DNA of 64,000 nucleotides, taken from NCBI GenBank assembly GCA_035308965.1, contig DATGFN010000021.1:1-64000 (forward strand), given 5' to 3'. The DNA comes from DASYXZ01 sp035308965. GTDB lineage: Bacteria; Acidobacteriota; Terriglobia; UBA7540. The notes beneath the pieces are model-generated. The model saw nothing but the letters and a program-made list of their open reading frames with translations. It had not been told where the DNA came from and ran no database searches. The position numbers and the translations under genes were made by a program. Within the stretch, counting starts at the first letter, position 1. Each line of letters opens with the position of its first letter. Shown piece by piece: positions 17,595-26,870 of this stretch.

Positions 17595-19394
17595 GTGAGT
17601 CGAGCTCGCATTACTGTCAACGAGCACCATTGCCCTCCGCACATTCATCGATTGCTGCTGGTTTCGATCCTGGCGCTAGCCATCTGCTCGGGCGCCGTGC
17701 CGCAAAATTCCGGCACATCAGATGAGATTCGCGGACGCTCGACCGCGCCCCCGTTCCAGCTTCATGCCGAAAGCAATCTGGTGGACGTAAGAGTGGTGGT
17801 GCGGGACCCGAAAGGCCGCACGGTAAGCGGGCTCCACAAAGAGGACTTCCGGTTGGTCGATAATGGCAAGCCGCAGGAAATTTCCCAGCTCACTGCCGAA
17901 ACCGCGTTTCTGAATCCGCCCGCGACTCAAACTTCACCTTCGCCCGCGCCGCCGGGCGAACCTGTCCCAGCCCCGCCTGCTCGGGTCCCGGCCGCTGCCC
18001 AGCGATTCGTCGGTCTCTATTTTGATGATTTCCATCTGGATCCGGAGGGGATCGGCCGCACGCGCATCGCCGCCTGGAGATACATCCTCACCGAAGTCCG
18101 CCCTCAGGACCGGGTTGCGCTCTTCACCGCCACCGGGAAAGATCAACTCGATTTCACAAGTGAGAGGGATAAGCTCCATGAAGCATTACTCCGCATCGCT
18201 CCGAGGGTGCGGTCATCCAAGCCACCCAACGCCTGCCTGGACATTGGCGAATACCAGGCGTACCTGATGGACCAACACCACGACCCCGATGCCACAGAGA
18301 TTGCGGACGCGGAGGCCTACTATTGTGATTGCGTGGCGACCGGAATGAACACTAGCACGACTGACCCGAAGGCACTCGATTGCCGTGGCATCTCAAAATG
18401 GAGGGCAACGGCAGAGGCCGCACAAGTTTGGTCCGAGGCCGAAATGCGATCACAGTATGCGTTGGCGGCAATCGAAATCTCCGTTCGCCGCCTGGCTGCC
18501 ATGCCGGGCCAGCGTACGCTGGTGCTGGTCTCGACCGGGTTTCTGACCGAGACCCTACATGAGAAAATTGACGCCATCATCAACTGGGCGCTGCACCAGG
18601 ACGTGGTGATCAGTGCTGTCGATGCTGGCGGGGTCTACGCGCGAGTCCCGCATCGGAGAACTGACCCTAACCGTAATGACTTGGAACCTCGCAAGACTTT
18701 GCTGGAAAACATAGGTTCGACGGCATCACGCGATGTTTTGGCAAGCCTGGCCGACCGCACCGGTGGCACCTTCTTCCACAACAGTAACGATTTCGACGAC
18801 GGCTTTCGCCAAACCGCCGCTGTTCCAGAAACTTATTACGTGCTGAGTTTTTCACCCACGGACTTCAAGCCTGATGGAAAGTTCCATTCGCTGAAGGTCA
18901 CGCTAAACTCTCCCGAGCATTTCACCGTCGAAGCACGGCGAGGATATTTCGCCACCGAAACGGCGCTTGCCGGCCGGGCAGCGAGCCAAACGGAGGTCGA
19001 CAAAGTTGTGTTTTCTCAAGATGAAGTTCGCAACCTACCCGTGGATATAACGACGAAGGTGGAAAAACTGGCCGACCAGAAATCCAAGCTGATGGTGAAC
19101 ATTCACGTCGACGTGCGCTCGCTGGCCTTCCGCAAAGACGGCGACCGTAGCGTCAACACGCTGATCTTCGACACCGCTCTCTTTGACAACGATGGGAAGT
19201 ACGTGACCGGCAAAGAGGGGTCGCTCGAACTTCACCTGAAGGACGCGACCTTGCAAAGGATTTTGCAGACCGGCATCAACGCCGACACCAGTTTTAATGT
19301 TCCCCCCGGGACCTACCGCATTCGTGAAGTGGTGCGCGATACTGAGTCCAAGCAAATCACCTCGCTAAATTATGTGACGCAAGTCTCCAATTGA
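17595..19394 (+). CDS. VWFA-related acidobacterial-type exported protein
   Basis: 599 residues. The frame is open from 17517, but the GTG at 17595 is preceded by GGAGG at a spacing of 8 and leads directly into a signal peptide (LLLVSILALAICSGAVPQ). It matches the VWFA-related acidobacterial domain family: SNLVDVRVVVRDPKGRTVSG and LHKEDFRLVDNGKPQEISQL at the start, a degenerate VWA core (RFVGLYFDDFHLDPEG; GQRTLVLVSTGFLTETLHEK), YYVLSFSPTDFKPDGKFHSL, and a C-terminal beta region. These proteins are strongly expanded in Acidobacteria. Their role is unknown; the MIDAS position here reads FDDFH rather than DxSxS, so metal-dependent ligand binding is doubtful. Confidence 0.9.
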   Translation: MSRARITVNEHHCPPHIHRLLLVSILALAICSGAVPQNSGTSDEIRGRSTAPPFQLHAESNLVDVRVVVRDPKGRTVSGLHKEDFRLVDNGKPQEISQLTAETAFLNPPATQTSPSPAPPGEPVPAPPARVPAAAQRFVGLYFDDFHLDPEGIGRTRIAAWRYILTEVRPQDRVALFTATGKDQLDFTSERDKLHEALLRIAPRVRSSKPPNACLDIGEYQAYLMDQHHDPDATEIADAEAYYCDCVATGMNTSTTDPKALDCRGISKWRATAEAAQVWSEAEMRSQYALAAIEISVRRLAAMPGQRTLVLVSTGFLTETLHEKIDAIINWALHQDVVISAVDAGGVYARVPHRRTDPNRNDLEPRKTLLENIGSTASRDVLASLADRTGGTFFHNSNDFDDGFRQTAAVPETYYVLSFSPTDFKPDGKFHSLKVTLNSPEHFTVEARRGYFATETALAGRAASQTEVDKVVFSQDEVRNLPVDITTKVEKLADQKSKLMVNIHVDVRSLAFRKDGDRSVNTLIFDTALFDNDGKYVTGKEGSLELHLKDATLQRILQTGINADTSFNVPPGTYRIREVVRDTESKQITSLNYVTQVSN

Positions 19395-19469
19395 GGAGGC
19401 GGGCCTCGCGCGCCCTTCCTTTTGATAACTCCCTCGACTCGTGAAATGGCTTAATGTAAGCTGCGAACG

Positions 19470-19865
19470 ATGAACATCGAATGGATTAGGAAGTACTGCC
19501 TTTCTCTTCCTCACACCACGGAAAAAATCCAGTGGCAGGACGACCTGGTGTTCAAGGTGGGTGGCAAGATGTACGCCGTGGTGGTGCTCATACCCGCACC
19601 GGTCTGGATGTCATTCAAGAGTTCGGCGGAAGAATTTGCCGAACTGGTGGAACAACCCGGAGTTATTCCCGCCCCCTACCTGGCGCGCGCCCAGTGGGTG
19701 GCTCTGACGGCGGATTGTGCGTTGCCGCAGGCGGAGATCAAACGATTGCTCCGCCAGGCTCACGATTTGGTGTTGGCGAAACTACCCAAAAAGATGCAAG
19801 CGGCGATGCTCAAGACACCTGTACGAAAAACCAGGTCGGGCCGAGCCAAGCGTCAACCAAGATAA
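19470..19865 (+). CDS. MmcQ/YjbR family protein
   Basis: 131 residues of the MmcQ/YjbR (CyaY-like fold) family: LSLPHTTEKIQWQDDLVFKV, GGKMYAVVVLIPAPVWMSFK and APYLARAQWVALTADCALP are the typical blocks. The C terminus is basic (RKTRSGRAKRQPR). Family members are thought to bind DNA, but function is not established. The next gene starts 145 bp on. Confidence 0.88.
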   Translation: MNIEWIRKYCLSLPHTTEKIQWQDDLVFKVGGKMYAVVVLIPAPVWMSFKSSAEEFAELVEQPGVIPAPYLARAQWVALTADCALPQAEIKRLLRQAHDLVLAKLPKKMQAAMLKTPVRKTRSGRAKRQPR

Positions 19866-20010
19866 GAATTCCATTTCCTCTTTTGGGCAGCTGAGAGCAG
19901 GCCATAAACGTCCAACTCGCGCACCGCGCGAGCAGGTGGTATTCACATCTGGACACCCTGCCTTCGAGTTGCATAGAATCCATCTCCATCAATTCTCGGG
20001 GAGGCACGCC

Positions 20011-21762
20011 ATGACATCCAACATCTCTCATCGCACACATTTCAGGATAACTGAAACGCCTGGCTGGCTTGGGGTGCCGCTGAACCGGGTGTTGAGCTTT
20101 GCCGGCGCGCTGCTGGTGTTTTGCCTGCTGGCGGCGCCGAGACTCGGAGCCCAGCAAGCCTCGTCAACATCGGATCGCACCGTGACCTCCCCAGGCATTG
20201 AAGATGAGTTGCGGGCGATGCGCGAAGAAATTCACGCGCTTCGTCAGGAAGTAGGCAGTCTGCGCCAGGAGTTGCATGACGGTGTGCACGGGGTCTCCTC
20301 GGCAAGCGAAACAAGCCCGACACGGCAGACGGCAGTGATTCCAGTTTCAAGGCGTGAGCTGGCCAGCTCGAACCCCGAAGCGGTTTTATTGGGGCGAAAT
20401 GATTCGAGCGAGCACGAGAGTTTGTGGCAGAAAGACGCGGCCGGGGTCCGTCGCTACACAACCGCCTCACTGGGTTCAATCACGCCGAATCCCGGCGCTG
20501 GACAAAAATACGCTGAGCCTTCGAAGCCTGCGAATCCGCCCCAGCAGCCAGCGGATGAACAAAGCTCCGACTTGGCAGGCACAGTTTCGATGCTGCAATC
20601 GCAGGTGGCCGAACAGGCGCAGACGAAAGTGGAATCCAATACGAAAATGGGGGTAAAACTTTTCGGTACGATATTGTCCACTACATTCTTCAATAGCGGC
20701 GCTGCGGATTGGGCGGACATTCCGAGCGTCGTGAATTGGGCCGCGACCGTGCCGTCTTCGACGGGATCATTCAGTTCCTCGATGCGACAGAGCAGGATCG
20801 GGCTGGTGGTGGACGGTCCCGCAATTGGATCGATGCACGCCAGCGGCTATTTTGCCGTGGACTTCCTGGGCGGCGCCGCCGACTTCCAATCCGGCCCGCT
20901 CTTCGGCCTGCCCCACGTGGTCTACGGTTACGTGCGACTCGATGGAGCCAAGACGTCGCTTGAAGCCGGACAGGACGAAATAATTCTGGCCTCTCGTCAT
21001 CCCACTTCTTTGGTGGCTATGTCGTTCCCGGAGCTCTTCCGCTCCGGCGATCTTTACGATCGGGCGCCACAGGTGCGCGTGGAGCGCGAGCTGGCCAGCA
21101 ACAAGCGCGGCAGCCTGCGCGCCACCGTGGGATTGGTGGCGCCGGTGGCCAACTATCCCGGCCTCGATTTCCCCGGGGCGGGATTGCTTGAAGCGTGGCA
21201 GCGTCCCGCCATCCAGGGACGGCTCGCATGGCGTCCCGCCGAGGCAGCATCAAGCGCCAATAGTGGATTTGAATTTGGAGTTTCCGCCCACTACGGGACG
21301 GTGCAACTGGGAACCATGAATTTTGTCAAGGGCGTGCCCACTTTCAGTCCATTGGTTGGATTTGGCGCCACCTCGGCCGCCAGTTGGGCCGGCTTGATTG
21401 ACTTCGACGCGCACATACACCGCTTCGGCGTGGATGGATCGGCGTACCTCGGCCAAAACCTCCAATCTTTCGGGGGCGGCATCGGCCAGCCCGGCAAGAC
21501 CATGGGCGGTTATCTTGAAGGCCGGTTCGCCGCCACCAATCGCCTGCAATTCAACTCTGGATTTGGAACCGATCACCTGACCAAATTCGATATTGTCCCA
21601 GTGGATTTAAATCGGAATACAAGCGTTTTCGCTAACACGATTTTTCAGTTCACGCCCGAGGTCGCCGCGTCTTTTGAGTATCGCTATCTTGTCACCCGGC
21701 CATTTACGGGCGTGCTGCGGACGAACAATCACGTGGATGTTGGAATTGCGTATAGCTTTTGA
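20011..21762 (+). CDS. DcaP-like outer membrane porin
   Basis: 583 residues. The frame opens far upstream inside the MmcQ gene, but the ATG at 20011 has GGGGAGG seven bases ahead and gives a signal peptide ending RLGAQQ. A short coiled coil follows (EDELRAMREEIHALRQEVGS), as in trimeric DcaP porins. From about 225 the sequence alternates as an outer membrane beta-barrel (GVKLFGTILSTTFFNSGAAD; LVVDGPAIGSMHASGYFAVD) and ends in the aromatic-terminated strand NNHVDVGIAYSF. It should pass small negatively charged or aromatic solutes; the substrate cannot be inferred. Confidence 0.82.
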   Translation: MTSNISHRTHFRITETPGWLGVPLNRVLSFAGALLVFCLLAAPRLGAQQASSTSDRTVTSPGIEDELRAMREEIHALRQEVGSLRQELHDGVHGVSSASETSPTRQTAVIPVSRRELASSNPEAVLLGRNDSSEHESLWQKDAAGVRRYTTASLGSITPNPGAGQKYAEPSKPANPPQQPADEQSSDLAGTVSMLQSQVAEQAQTKVESNTKMGVKLFGTILSTTFFNSGAADWADIPSVVNWAATVPSSTGSFSSSMRQSRIGLVVDGPAIGSMHASGYFAVDFLGGAADFQSGPLFGLPHVVYGYVRLDGAKTSLEAGQDEIILASRHPTSLVAMSFPELFRSGDLYDRAPQVRVERELASNKRGSLRATVGLVAPVANYPGLDFPGAGLLEAWQRPAIQGRLAWRPAEAASSANSGFEFGVSAHYGTVQLGTMNFVKGVPTFSPLVGFGATSAASWAGLIDFDAHIHRFGVDGSAYLGQNLQSFGGGIGQPGKTMGGYLEGRFAATNRLQFNSGFGTDHLTKFDIVPVDLNRNTSVFANTIFQFTPEVAASFEYRYLVTRPFTGVLRTNNHVDVGIAYSF

Positions 21763-21874
21763 AACCACGGCGGGAAACTTTCTGGGCTGCCAATAGGCGG
21801 AAACTTGCATTTCGGCCTGAACTGATGACGTTATGTCTTATTTGAATCTTATTTGATGGATACGCGAGGATGTT

Positions 21875-22105
21875 ATGAAAAAAACCAGGCTCTCATCCAA
21901 AGGACAAGTAGTACTTCCCAAATCAGTGCACGATACGCGGAGCTGGGGGCCTGGCATGGAATTCGCCGTCGAAGAAGTATCAGGGGGCGTATTGCTACGG
22001 CTCCTGCGCCCATTCAAATCGGCCACGGTTGATGAAGTCTACGGGTGCTTGAGATTCAGCGGCTGGGCAAAAACCCTGGGCCAGATGAAGCGGGCTATCG
22101 CCTAA
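21875..22105 (+). CDS. AbrB/SpoVT-type antitoxin, orphan and C-terminally short
   Basis: 76 residues. TRLSSKGQVVLPKSVHD is the swapped-hairpin AbrB DNA-binding signature, and the C-terminal DEVYGCLRFSGWAKTLGQMK resembles the toxin-binding tail of VapB/AbrB antitoxins. In relatives the protein continues after the AIA segment with charged residues and is followed by a PIN-domain toxin; here a stop follows AIA directly and the next gene is a zinc-ribbon protein. A GCGAGGA ribosome site is present, so it may still be made. Probably a relic of a toxin-antitoxin pair, or an antitoxin acting alone. Confidence 0.8.
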   Translation: MKKTRLSSKGQVVLPKSVHDTRSWGPGMEFAVEEVSGGVLLRLLRPFKSATVDEVYGCLRFSGWAKTLGQMKRAIA

Positions 22106-22131
22106 GCGAGAGTGTGAAATTCGGAGGTCGC

Positions 22132-22986
22132 ATGGTTTGTCCAAGCTGTGGCAAACACGTGGGCGCGACGGAAGCGCTGTGCGGGTTCTGCGGGGCGGCC
22201 CTCCAGCGTGGCGCGCCTCCCTCAACCGACGCCGGATCACCGGGCGGCGGCTCAGCGCTGGGCACATCCGGTAAAATGGCGCTGCAGCGCCGCGTCGCGA
22301 CCGCTTGCCTCCTCCTCGGCCTGTTTTCGTTGGCGGCCGTGCCGGTCGTCTTCGCCGTTCTTAACATAGTGCCCCCTCAGCCATGGGAGCACGAGGTTCT
22401 TAATCGGGTGCTCGGCACGATAGCGGGCGTCCTTGGCATGTCCGCAATCCTCTCCGGCATCCTTGCGCTGGTCCTTGGGGGCCTCGCGAAGGTTCGCTTT
22501 CGGCGCATTGAGAGAACGCCATTCGGCGCCGACCGGACTAGGCGCGGCATGATTCTGGGAGCGATTGGAGCAGGAATATGGATTTGTCTCATCGCGATTA
22601 TCACCCTTCAGAAATCTCATATCGGAGAAAGTGTCTCGCCTGTCGGCACGCTACACACCATCAATACGGCGGCGATAACCTACTCCTCCCAATACCGCCA
22701 TGGCTTTCCCCTTAGACTTTCATACCTGGGATATGATCCTTCCAAGGAGGACGACCAGGCGGCAGGATTAATCGACGAAATGTTGGCCTCGGGGACAAAA
22801 GCAGGGTACCGATTCTATTATGTCGCCGGACCTGTGGACAGCCAGGGCATGGTTCTAACCTATGCCGTTCACGCCGATCCGGTCGACCCGAGTGGCGGAC
22901 ATCCTTATTACTTCACGGACCAAACGGGAGTCGTGCGACACGAATCAAAGTGGGAAGCCAACGTGAGTAGTCCGCCGCTTGACTGA
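22132..22986 (+). CDS. Zinc-ribbon membrane protein with pilin-like C-terminal domain
   Basis: 284 residues from the ATG at 22132, which has GGAGG four bases upstream. The N terminus is a four-Cys zinc ribbon (CPSCGKHVGATEALCGFCG). Three hydrophobic segments follow (about 51-75, 90-115 and 140-165), resembling DUF4190-type membrane modules. The C-terminal part, about 170-284, reads like the globular part of type IV pilin-like proteins common in Acidobacteria (LHTINTAAITYSSQY, LIDEMLASGTKAGYRFYYV, YYFTDQTGVVRHE). Function unknown; an envelope sensor or assembly factor is possible. Confidence 0.78.
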   Translation: MVCPSCGKHVGATEALCGFCGAALQRGAPPSTDAGSPGGGSALGTSGKMALQRRVATACLLLGLFSLAAVPVVFAVLNIVPPQPWEHEVLNRVLGTIAGVLGMSAILSGILALVLGGLAKVRFRRIERTPFGADRTRRGMILGAIGAGIWICLIAIITLQKSHIGESVSPVGTLHTINTAAITYSSQYRHGFPLRLSYLGYDPSKEDDQAAGLIDEMLASGTKAGYRFYYVAGPVDSQGMVLTYAVHADPVDPSGGHPYYFTDQTGVVRHESKWEANVSSPPLD

Positions 22987-23063
22987 GGGCGGCGGGGCGA
23001 GCGGCGGTCGGGAATTTCCCCAGCTTTCTAAGGAATGGTCGAACGATTCTAGATTTGGTTGTG

Positions 23064-25718
23064 CTAATTTCCGATCAGTTCCACGTAGCGCGGATTCTTG
23101 CGCAGGTTTTCCAGCGCGGGTGCTCCCTTGATCAGCTCCTTTGAGTAGCCCTCTTGCAGCGATTTCTGTAGCCAGTCCAACGCCGAGCCAGTCTCGCCCA
23201 ACTGGTTGTAGATGAGCGCCGCGTTGAAAAGCAGATTCTTGTCGCCGCCGCTGTATTGCAGAGACTGGTCGAGGCGCGCGAGCGCATCTTTCCGGTCGCC
23301 CAGCATGGAATAATAATTCGCGAGGGCGCTCAGCACTTGGGCGTCGCGCGAATTCACCTGGAGCTGCCCGTTGGCCAGCGACATGGCCTTGCGGTAGGCC
23401 TCCATGGCCTCGCTGCGCTTGCCCGCATAGAAATTCGCCTCGGCGAGATTTCCCCAGAGGGCGTAATCCCGGTCATTCAGTTTGGTTGCTTCCAGATAAT
23501 TTCGGGCCGCCTCGCCATAATTCTGAAGGTGGAAGTACGCGGCGGCAATTTTCGAATAGGTGTCAGCCGTGGGGCGCATGGCGAGCGATTGTTCGAGCGG
23601 TTTGATGGCATCCTGATAATGGCCTTGATCCAGGTCGGCCGCACCCAGGTTGGCAAAGCCACGAAAACTGTCTGGAGTTAGGTCAGCGACTTTCTGAAAC
23701 ATTTGCTCCGCCTGACCGTAATCGGATCTGTGCAAATACAAAGCGCCCAACCGATCGTACGGCTCCGAATATTGCGGGCGCAGGCTGATGGCTCTCCGAT
23801 AAATCTTCTCCACGTCATCGGGCTTGCCTGATTGCTGGTACGCCTCCGCGAGGCCGGCAAGGGCGTCGTCGCTGGTGGGCTCAAGCTCGATTGCACGCTG
23901 ATATTGTTCAACGGCGTCCTGGTAATTGCCGATTCCATCGGCGACTTGTCCCAGGCAAATATGGCCCTCGGCTCCGGCGTTTCTTGCGGCCACCGCGTCG
24001 GCGCAGGCCGATTGCGCAAGCTGTGACCACTGATTGTCCTTGGTCAACTGGTACTTCTTCCAATAAGCTTCGCCCAATCCCGCCTGGGCTAATCCGTAAT
24101 TTGAATCGAGCTTCAGCGCCTGCTGGAAGAGAGCGATGGCGTTCTCAATACTGGCGGCGCTTTTGAACTCTTGCAAATAGCCGCGCGCTTGCAGGAACGC
24201 AACGTAGGCGGCGGGCACATTGGTGCCGTGGGAGGCGAGGATGCGCCGGTCCTCGGACGAAAGTGACATTTGCAGTGCAGCGATGGCGCCATCGGCCAGC
24301 TTATCTTCCAAGTCAAACGGATCGGAAGCGGGCACATTAAGTTGGCTGGCCACGAGGGCTCGCCCGGTGTGCGCGTCGATCAAAGCGTAGCCGGCGCGAA
24401 TAAGATCGGAAGACTCTTGCAAAGTAATTCTCAACCCAAGGTTGGCGCCGAATTCCTGGCGCGCCTGTTGCAAATTGGCGACGCCTTTGCCACGCAGATC
24501 GCGCGCGGGAATCACTTGGAGCGATTGATTCCCAGTTAACTGGGTAAGCTTGTCTGCCAACGATTCCACCAAGCCGTTGCCCAATGCGCTGAGTTTGGCG
24601 TCATTGCTCGCGCCGGTAAAGGGCATGACGGCCAGATTCATCTGGCTGGGCAGGGATAGGCCCGTGACCTGTTGTTGCCGCACAGGGAGATTCGATCTGT
24701 TGCGCAACCAGATTGATCCAACAATCAGTACAAGCGCCGCGAGCACAGCGGCCAAGCCCAAGCCGAACCCGACCCCAGTCCGCACTCGCCGGGGGGATTT
24801 TTCTTTGACCTCAACCGGAATGTGAATCGCCGGGCTACGCCGGATTGCTTGCAGGTCGCCCAAAAGTTCCTGGGCGCTGGCATAGCGCCGGTCGGGATCT
24901 TTGGCCAGCATCTTCATCACGATCAGGGACAGATCTTCAGGTACCTGGGGATTAACCTTGTGCAGCGGGGTGGGATTCTCTTGCAAGATGCGATTGATGG
25001 TGCCGGCAAAACTGTTGGCGAGAAATGGATGCCGGCCACTGCCAAGCATTTCGTAAAAAACCAGGCCCAGAGCAAAAATATCCGCGCGGCCGTCAGGCTT
25101 TTTCTCCAGCAGAACTTCGGGCGCCATGTAAGCCGGCGTTCCTGAAAGCGATGGGCCAAACGATTCGGAAATCTGAGTCGTGTCGCCCGTTTCCCCGGAG
25201 ACAATGCGCTTGGCCAAACCGAAATCGAGCACTTTGACCTGGCCGGAGGGGGTCAGCATGATGTTCTCAGGTTTGATGTCGCCGTGCACAATGCCCTTTT
25301 GATGGGCTGCCGCCAGGCCCTGCACACATTGAAGGGCGATGGGAAGAAATACTTCAACGCCGGTTAAATCCCTCAAGCGCTGGCGAAGTGTAGCGCCTTC
25401 CACCAGCTCCATCACCAGTAGGATCTCGCCTCCATCTTCGAGCACGTCGTAGAGGCCGGCAATGTTGGGGTGATTGAGCGAGGAAGCCTGAATGGCTTCC
25501 TTTAGAAAGCGCCGGCGATAACGCTCATCGGCGCGGAGTTTAGGCGACAGGCGTTTGATGGCCACCGAGCGTTTGAGCTTGGTGTCTTCGGCGCGGTAGA
25601 CTTCGCCTATTCCCCCCGCACCCAGGCGCGCGCCAATGGCGAAGCGGCCCACCGTCGTGCCCGTTAAACTTTCCTGGGCGCCAAGGGCTGAATACCGGTC
25701 GGGCGAGTCCGCCATCAT
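23064..25718 (-). CDS. Transmembrane Ser/Thr protein kinase with TPR sensor region
   Basis: 884 residues from 25718 (GGAAGAG just upstream; two ATGs in tandem; the frame continues to 25808). Kinase domain of about 20-290: glycine loop GARLGAGGIGEVY, VAIKRL lysine, catalytic loop HGDIKPEN (HGD instead of HRD), DFG in LDFGLAK, activation loop GTPAYMAPEVL. One TM helix (about 310-332) follows. Then a domain like the TolB-N/adenylate-cyclase-linked fold (LNLAVMPFTGASNDAKLS) and at least eight TPRs from about 510 to the end. This is the common acidobacterial Hanks-type architecture; the periplasmic TPRs should sense or scaffold. Targets are unknown. Confidence 0.92.
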   Translation of the reverse strand: MMADSPDRYSALGAQESLTGTTVGRFAIGARLGAGGIGEVYRAEDTKLKRSVAIKRLSPKLRADERYRRRFLKEAIQASSLNHPNIAGLYDVLEDGGEILLVMELVEGATLRQRLRDLTGVEVFLPIALQCVQGLAAAHQKGIVHGDIKPENIMLTPSGQVKVLDFGLAKRIVSGETGDTTQISESFGPSLSGTPAYMAPEVLLEKKPDGRADIFALGLVFYEMLGSGRHPFLANSFAGTINRILQENPTPLHKVNPQVPEDLSLIVMKMLAKDPDRRYASAQELLGDLQAIRRSPAIHIPVEVKEKSPRRVRTGVGFGLGLAAVLAALVLIVGSIWLRNRSNLPVRQQQVTGLSLPSQMNLAVMPFTGASNDAKLSALGNGLVESLADKLTQLTGNQSLQVIPARDLRGKGVANLQQARQEFGANLGLRITLQESSDLIRAGYALIDAHTGRALVASQLNVPASDPFDLEDKLADGAIAALQMSLSSEDRRILASHGTNVPAAYVAFLQARGYLQEFKSAASIENAIALFQQALKLDSNYGLAQAGLGEAYWKKYQLTKDNQWSQLAQSACADAVAARNAGAEGHICLGQVADGIGNYQDAVEQYQRAIELEPTSDDALAGLAEAYQQSGKPDDVEKIYRRAISLRPQYSEPYDRLGALYLHRSDYGQAEQMFQKVADLTPDSFRGFANLGAADLDQGHYQDAIKPLEQSLAMRPTADTYSKIAAAYFHLQNYGEAARNYLEATKLNDRDYALWGNLAEANFYAGKRSEAMEAYRKAMSLANGQLQVNSRDAQVLSALANYYSMLGDRKDALARLDQSLQYSGGDKNLLFNAALIYNQLGETGSALDWLQKSLQEGYSKELIKGAPALENLRKNPRYVELIGN

Positions 25719-25890
25719 CCATCTCTTCCGAAATCCTCTTGTGGTGCGGAGGTGAGCGCATCTTACTACTAAAATATTCCGGGGGACAATTACTGACATC
25801 AGGGACAAGAAGAGCGTTATATACTCACAACCCAGGACGGATCAACTGCCTCTAAAGAGTCCCAGAACGCCGTGGGGGAGGGAAACATCC

Positions 25891-26334
25891 ATGCAGCGCC
25901 ACTTTGCCGGCGCCTATGTTGTGGCCGCCATTGATTTGTTGGCGGGCGGTCCATTGGCTATATTCGTCTTATTATTTTCTCCGCAACTCTTTCGACAACC
26001 CAACGTGCACCTCGACGATTACCTGGCTTTCGCTGCCATGGCGGTTACAGGAACGGTTAGTGTGGGAGCTGCCATTGTGACCTTGCTCCATCGCAGCGTT
26101 TCGTACGGCGTGTTGCGCAAAGCACGAATTTCCGCCGTTGTTTCGGATTTATATATGCTGGTGACCGGCGTGGCCATGTGGATAATCGCCCGCCAGCGAG
26201 GGGGTGATTGGGCAGGACTGGGGCTTCTCGGCGCCCTACTGTTTATTGCGGTTGGGACATCTTTGCTCTTGCTCTCCCTTCTTATGCTTCGCTACATGAG
26301 GCGCATGAGGCCAGTTAGCACAGCAACTCTTTGA
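25891..26334 (+). CDS. Small four-helix integral membrane protein, unknown function
   Basis: 147 residues with four predicted membrane helices (about 7-30, 45-67, 83-102 and 110-133) and a short basic tail (RYMRRMRP). GTGGGGGAGGG lies 8-10 bases before the ATG. No family recognised. It is divergent from the Ser/Thr kinase gene with 172 bp between, so shared control is possible but not shown. Confidence 0.7.
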   Translation: MQRHFAGAYVVAAIDLLAGGPLAIFVLLFSPQLFRQPNVHLDDYLAFAAMAVTGTVSVGAAIVTLLHRSVSYGVLRKARISAVVSDLYMLVTGVAMWIIARQRGGDWAGLGLLGALLFIAVGTSLLLLSLLMLRYMRRMRPVSTATL

Positions 26335-26361
26335 ACATGGGTTGTTCTAATGTTGGGAAAT

Positions 26362-26715
26362 TTAAGCTGCGCTCAAAGCTTGCCGCGCTTCCGCGAGTGT
26401 GGGGTATATCGCGAGGACGGAATCGACTCGAGTCATTTTCAGCATCGTCATGATGCGCTCCGACACACCTACCAGGGCAAGATGCCGCCCGGTATTGGCG
26501 CAGGAGACGTGTGCGTTGACGACGGCGCCCATTCCGGCTGAATCGAGGTAAGGGACCTCGGTAAAATCGACGAAGACGGATTTTTTCGAGGTATCAGCTC
26601 GGAACGTGTCCCGAAAATCAAACATGGTGGTAATGGTCAACGGCCCGACGAGTTTCAGAATGCGCTCGTTTTCATTTGTTCCGGCGACATCGGTAACAGT
26701 AAGTGTTCCTTCCAT
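26362..26715 (-). CDS. STAS-domain protein (anti-sigma factor antagonist type)
   Basis: 117 residues from the ATG at 26715 (frame continues to 26844). The STAS fold is clear: ILKLVGPLTITTMFDFRDTF, then VFVDFTEVPYLDSAGMGAVV, where the Ser of DSAG is at the usual phosphorylation site, then HLALVGVSERIMTMLKMTRV. Such proteins relieve sigma factors from anti-sigma kinases; no partner kinase or sigma gene is adjacent. The GGAAGGAA upstream is about 14 bases from the ATG, so the start is uncertain. Confidence 0.85.
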   Translation of the reverse strand: MEGTLTVTDVAGTNENERILKLVGPLTITTMFDFRDTFRADTSKKSVFVDFTEVPYLDSAGMGAVVNAHVSCANTGRHLALVGVSERIMTMLKMTRVDSVLAIYPTLAEARQALSAA

Positions 26716-26870
26716 TGATGTGTAGTCCGTTCCTTCCTGGTTTCGGTGGGGAATTAAGCCAAGTCCCACAAAGTAATGTGTGTCTGTTTCATGAAAGTTA
26801 AGGGAATGTGACAAGCACGTAACATTTCTCAAAGCCCCATCCACAGAGGTCGCAAGAACTCTTGCCCGGC

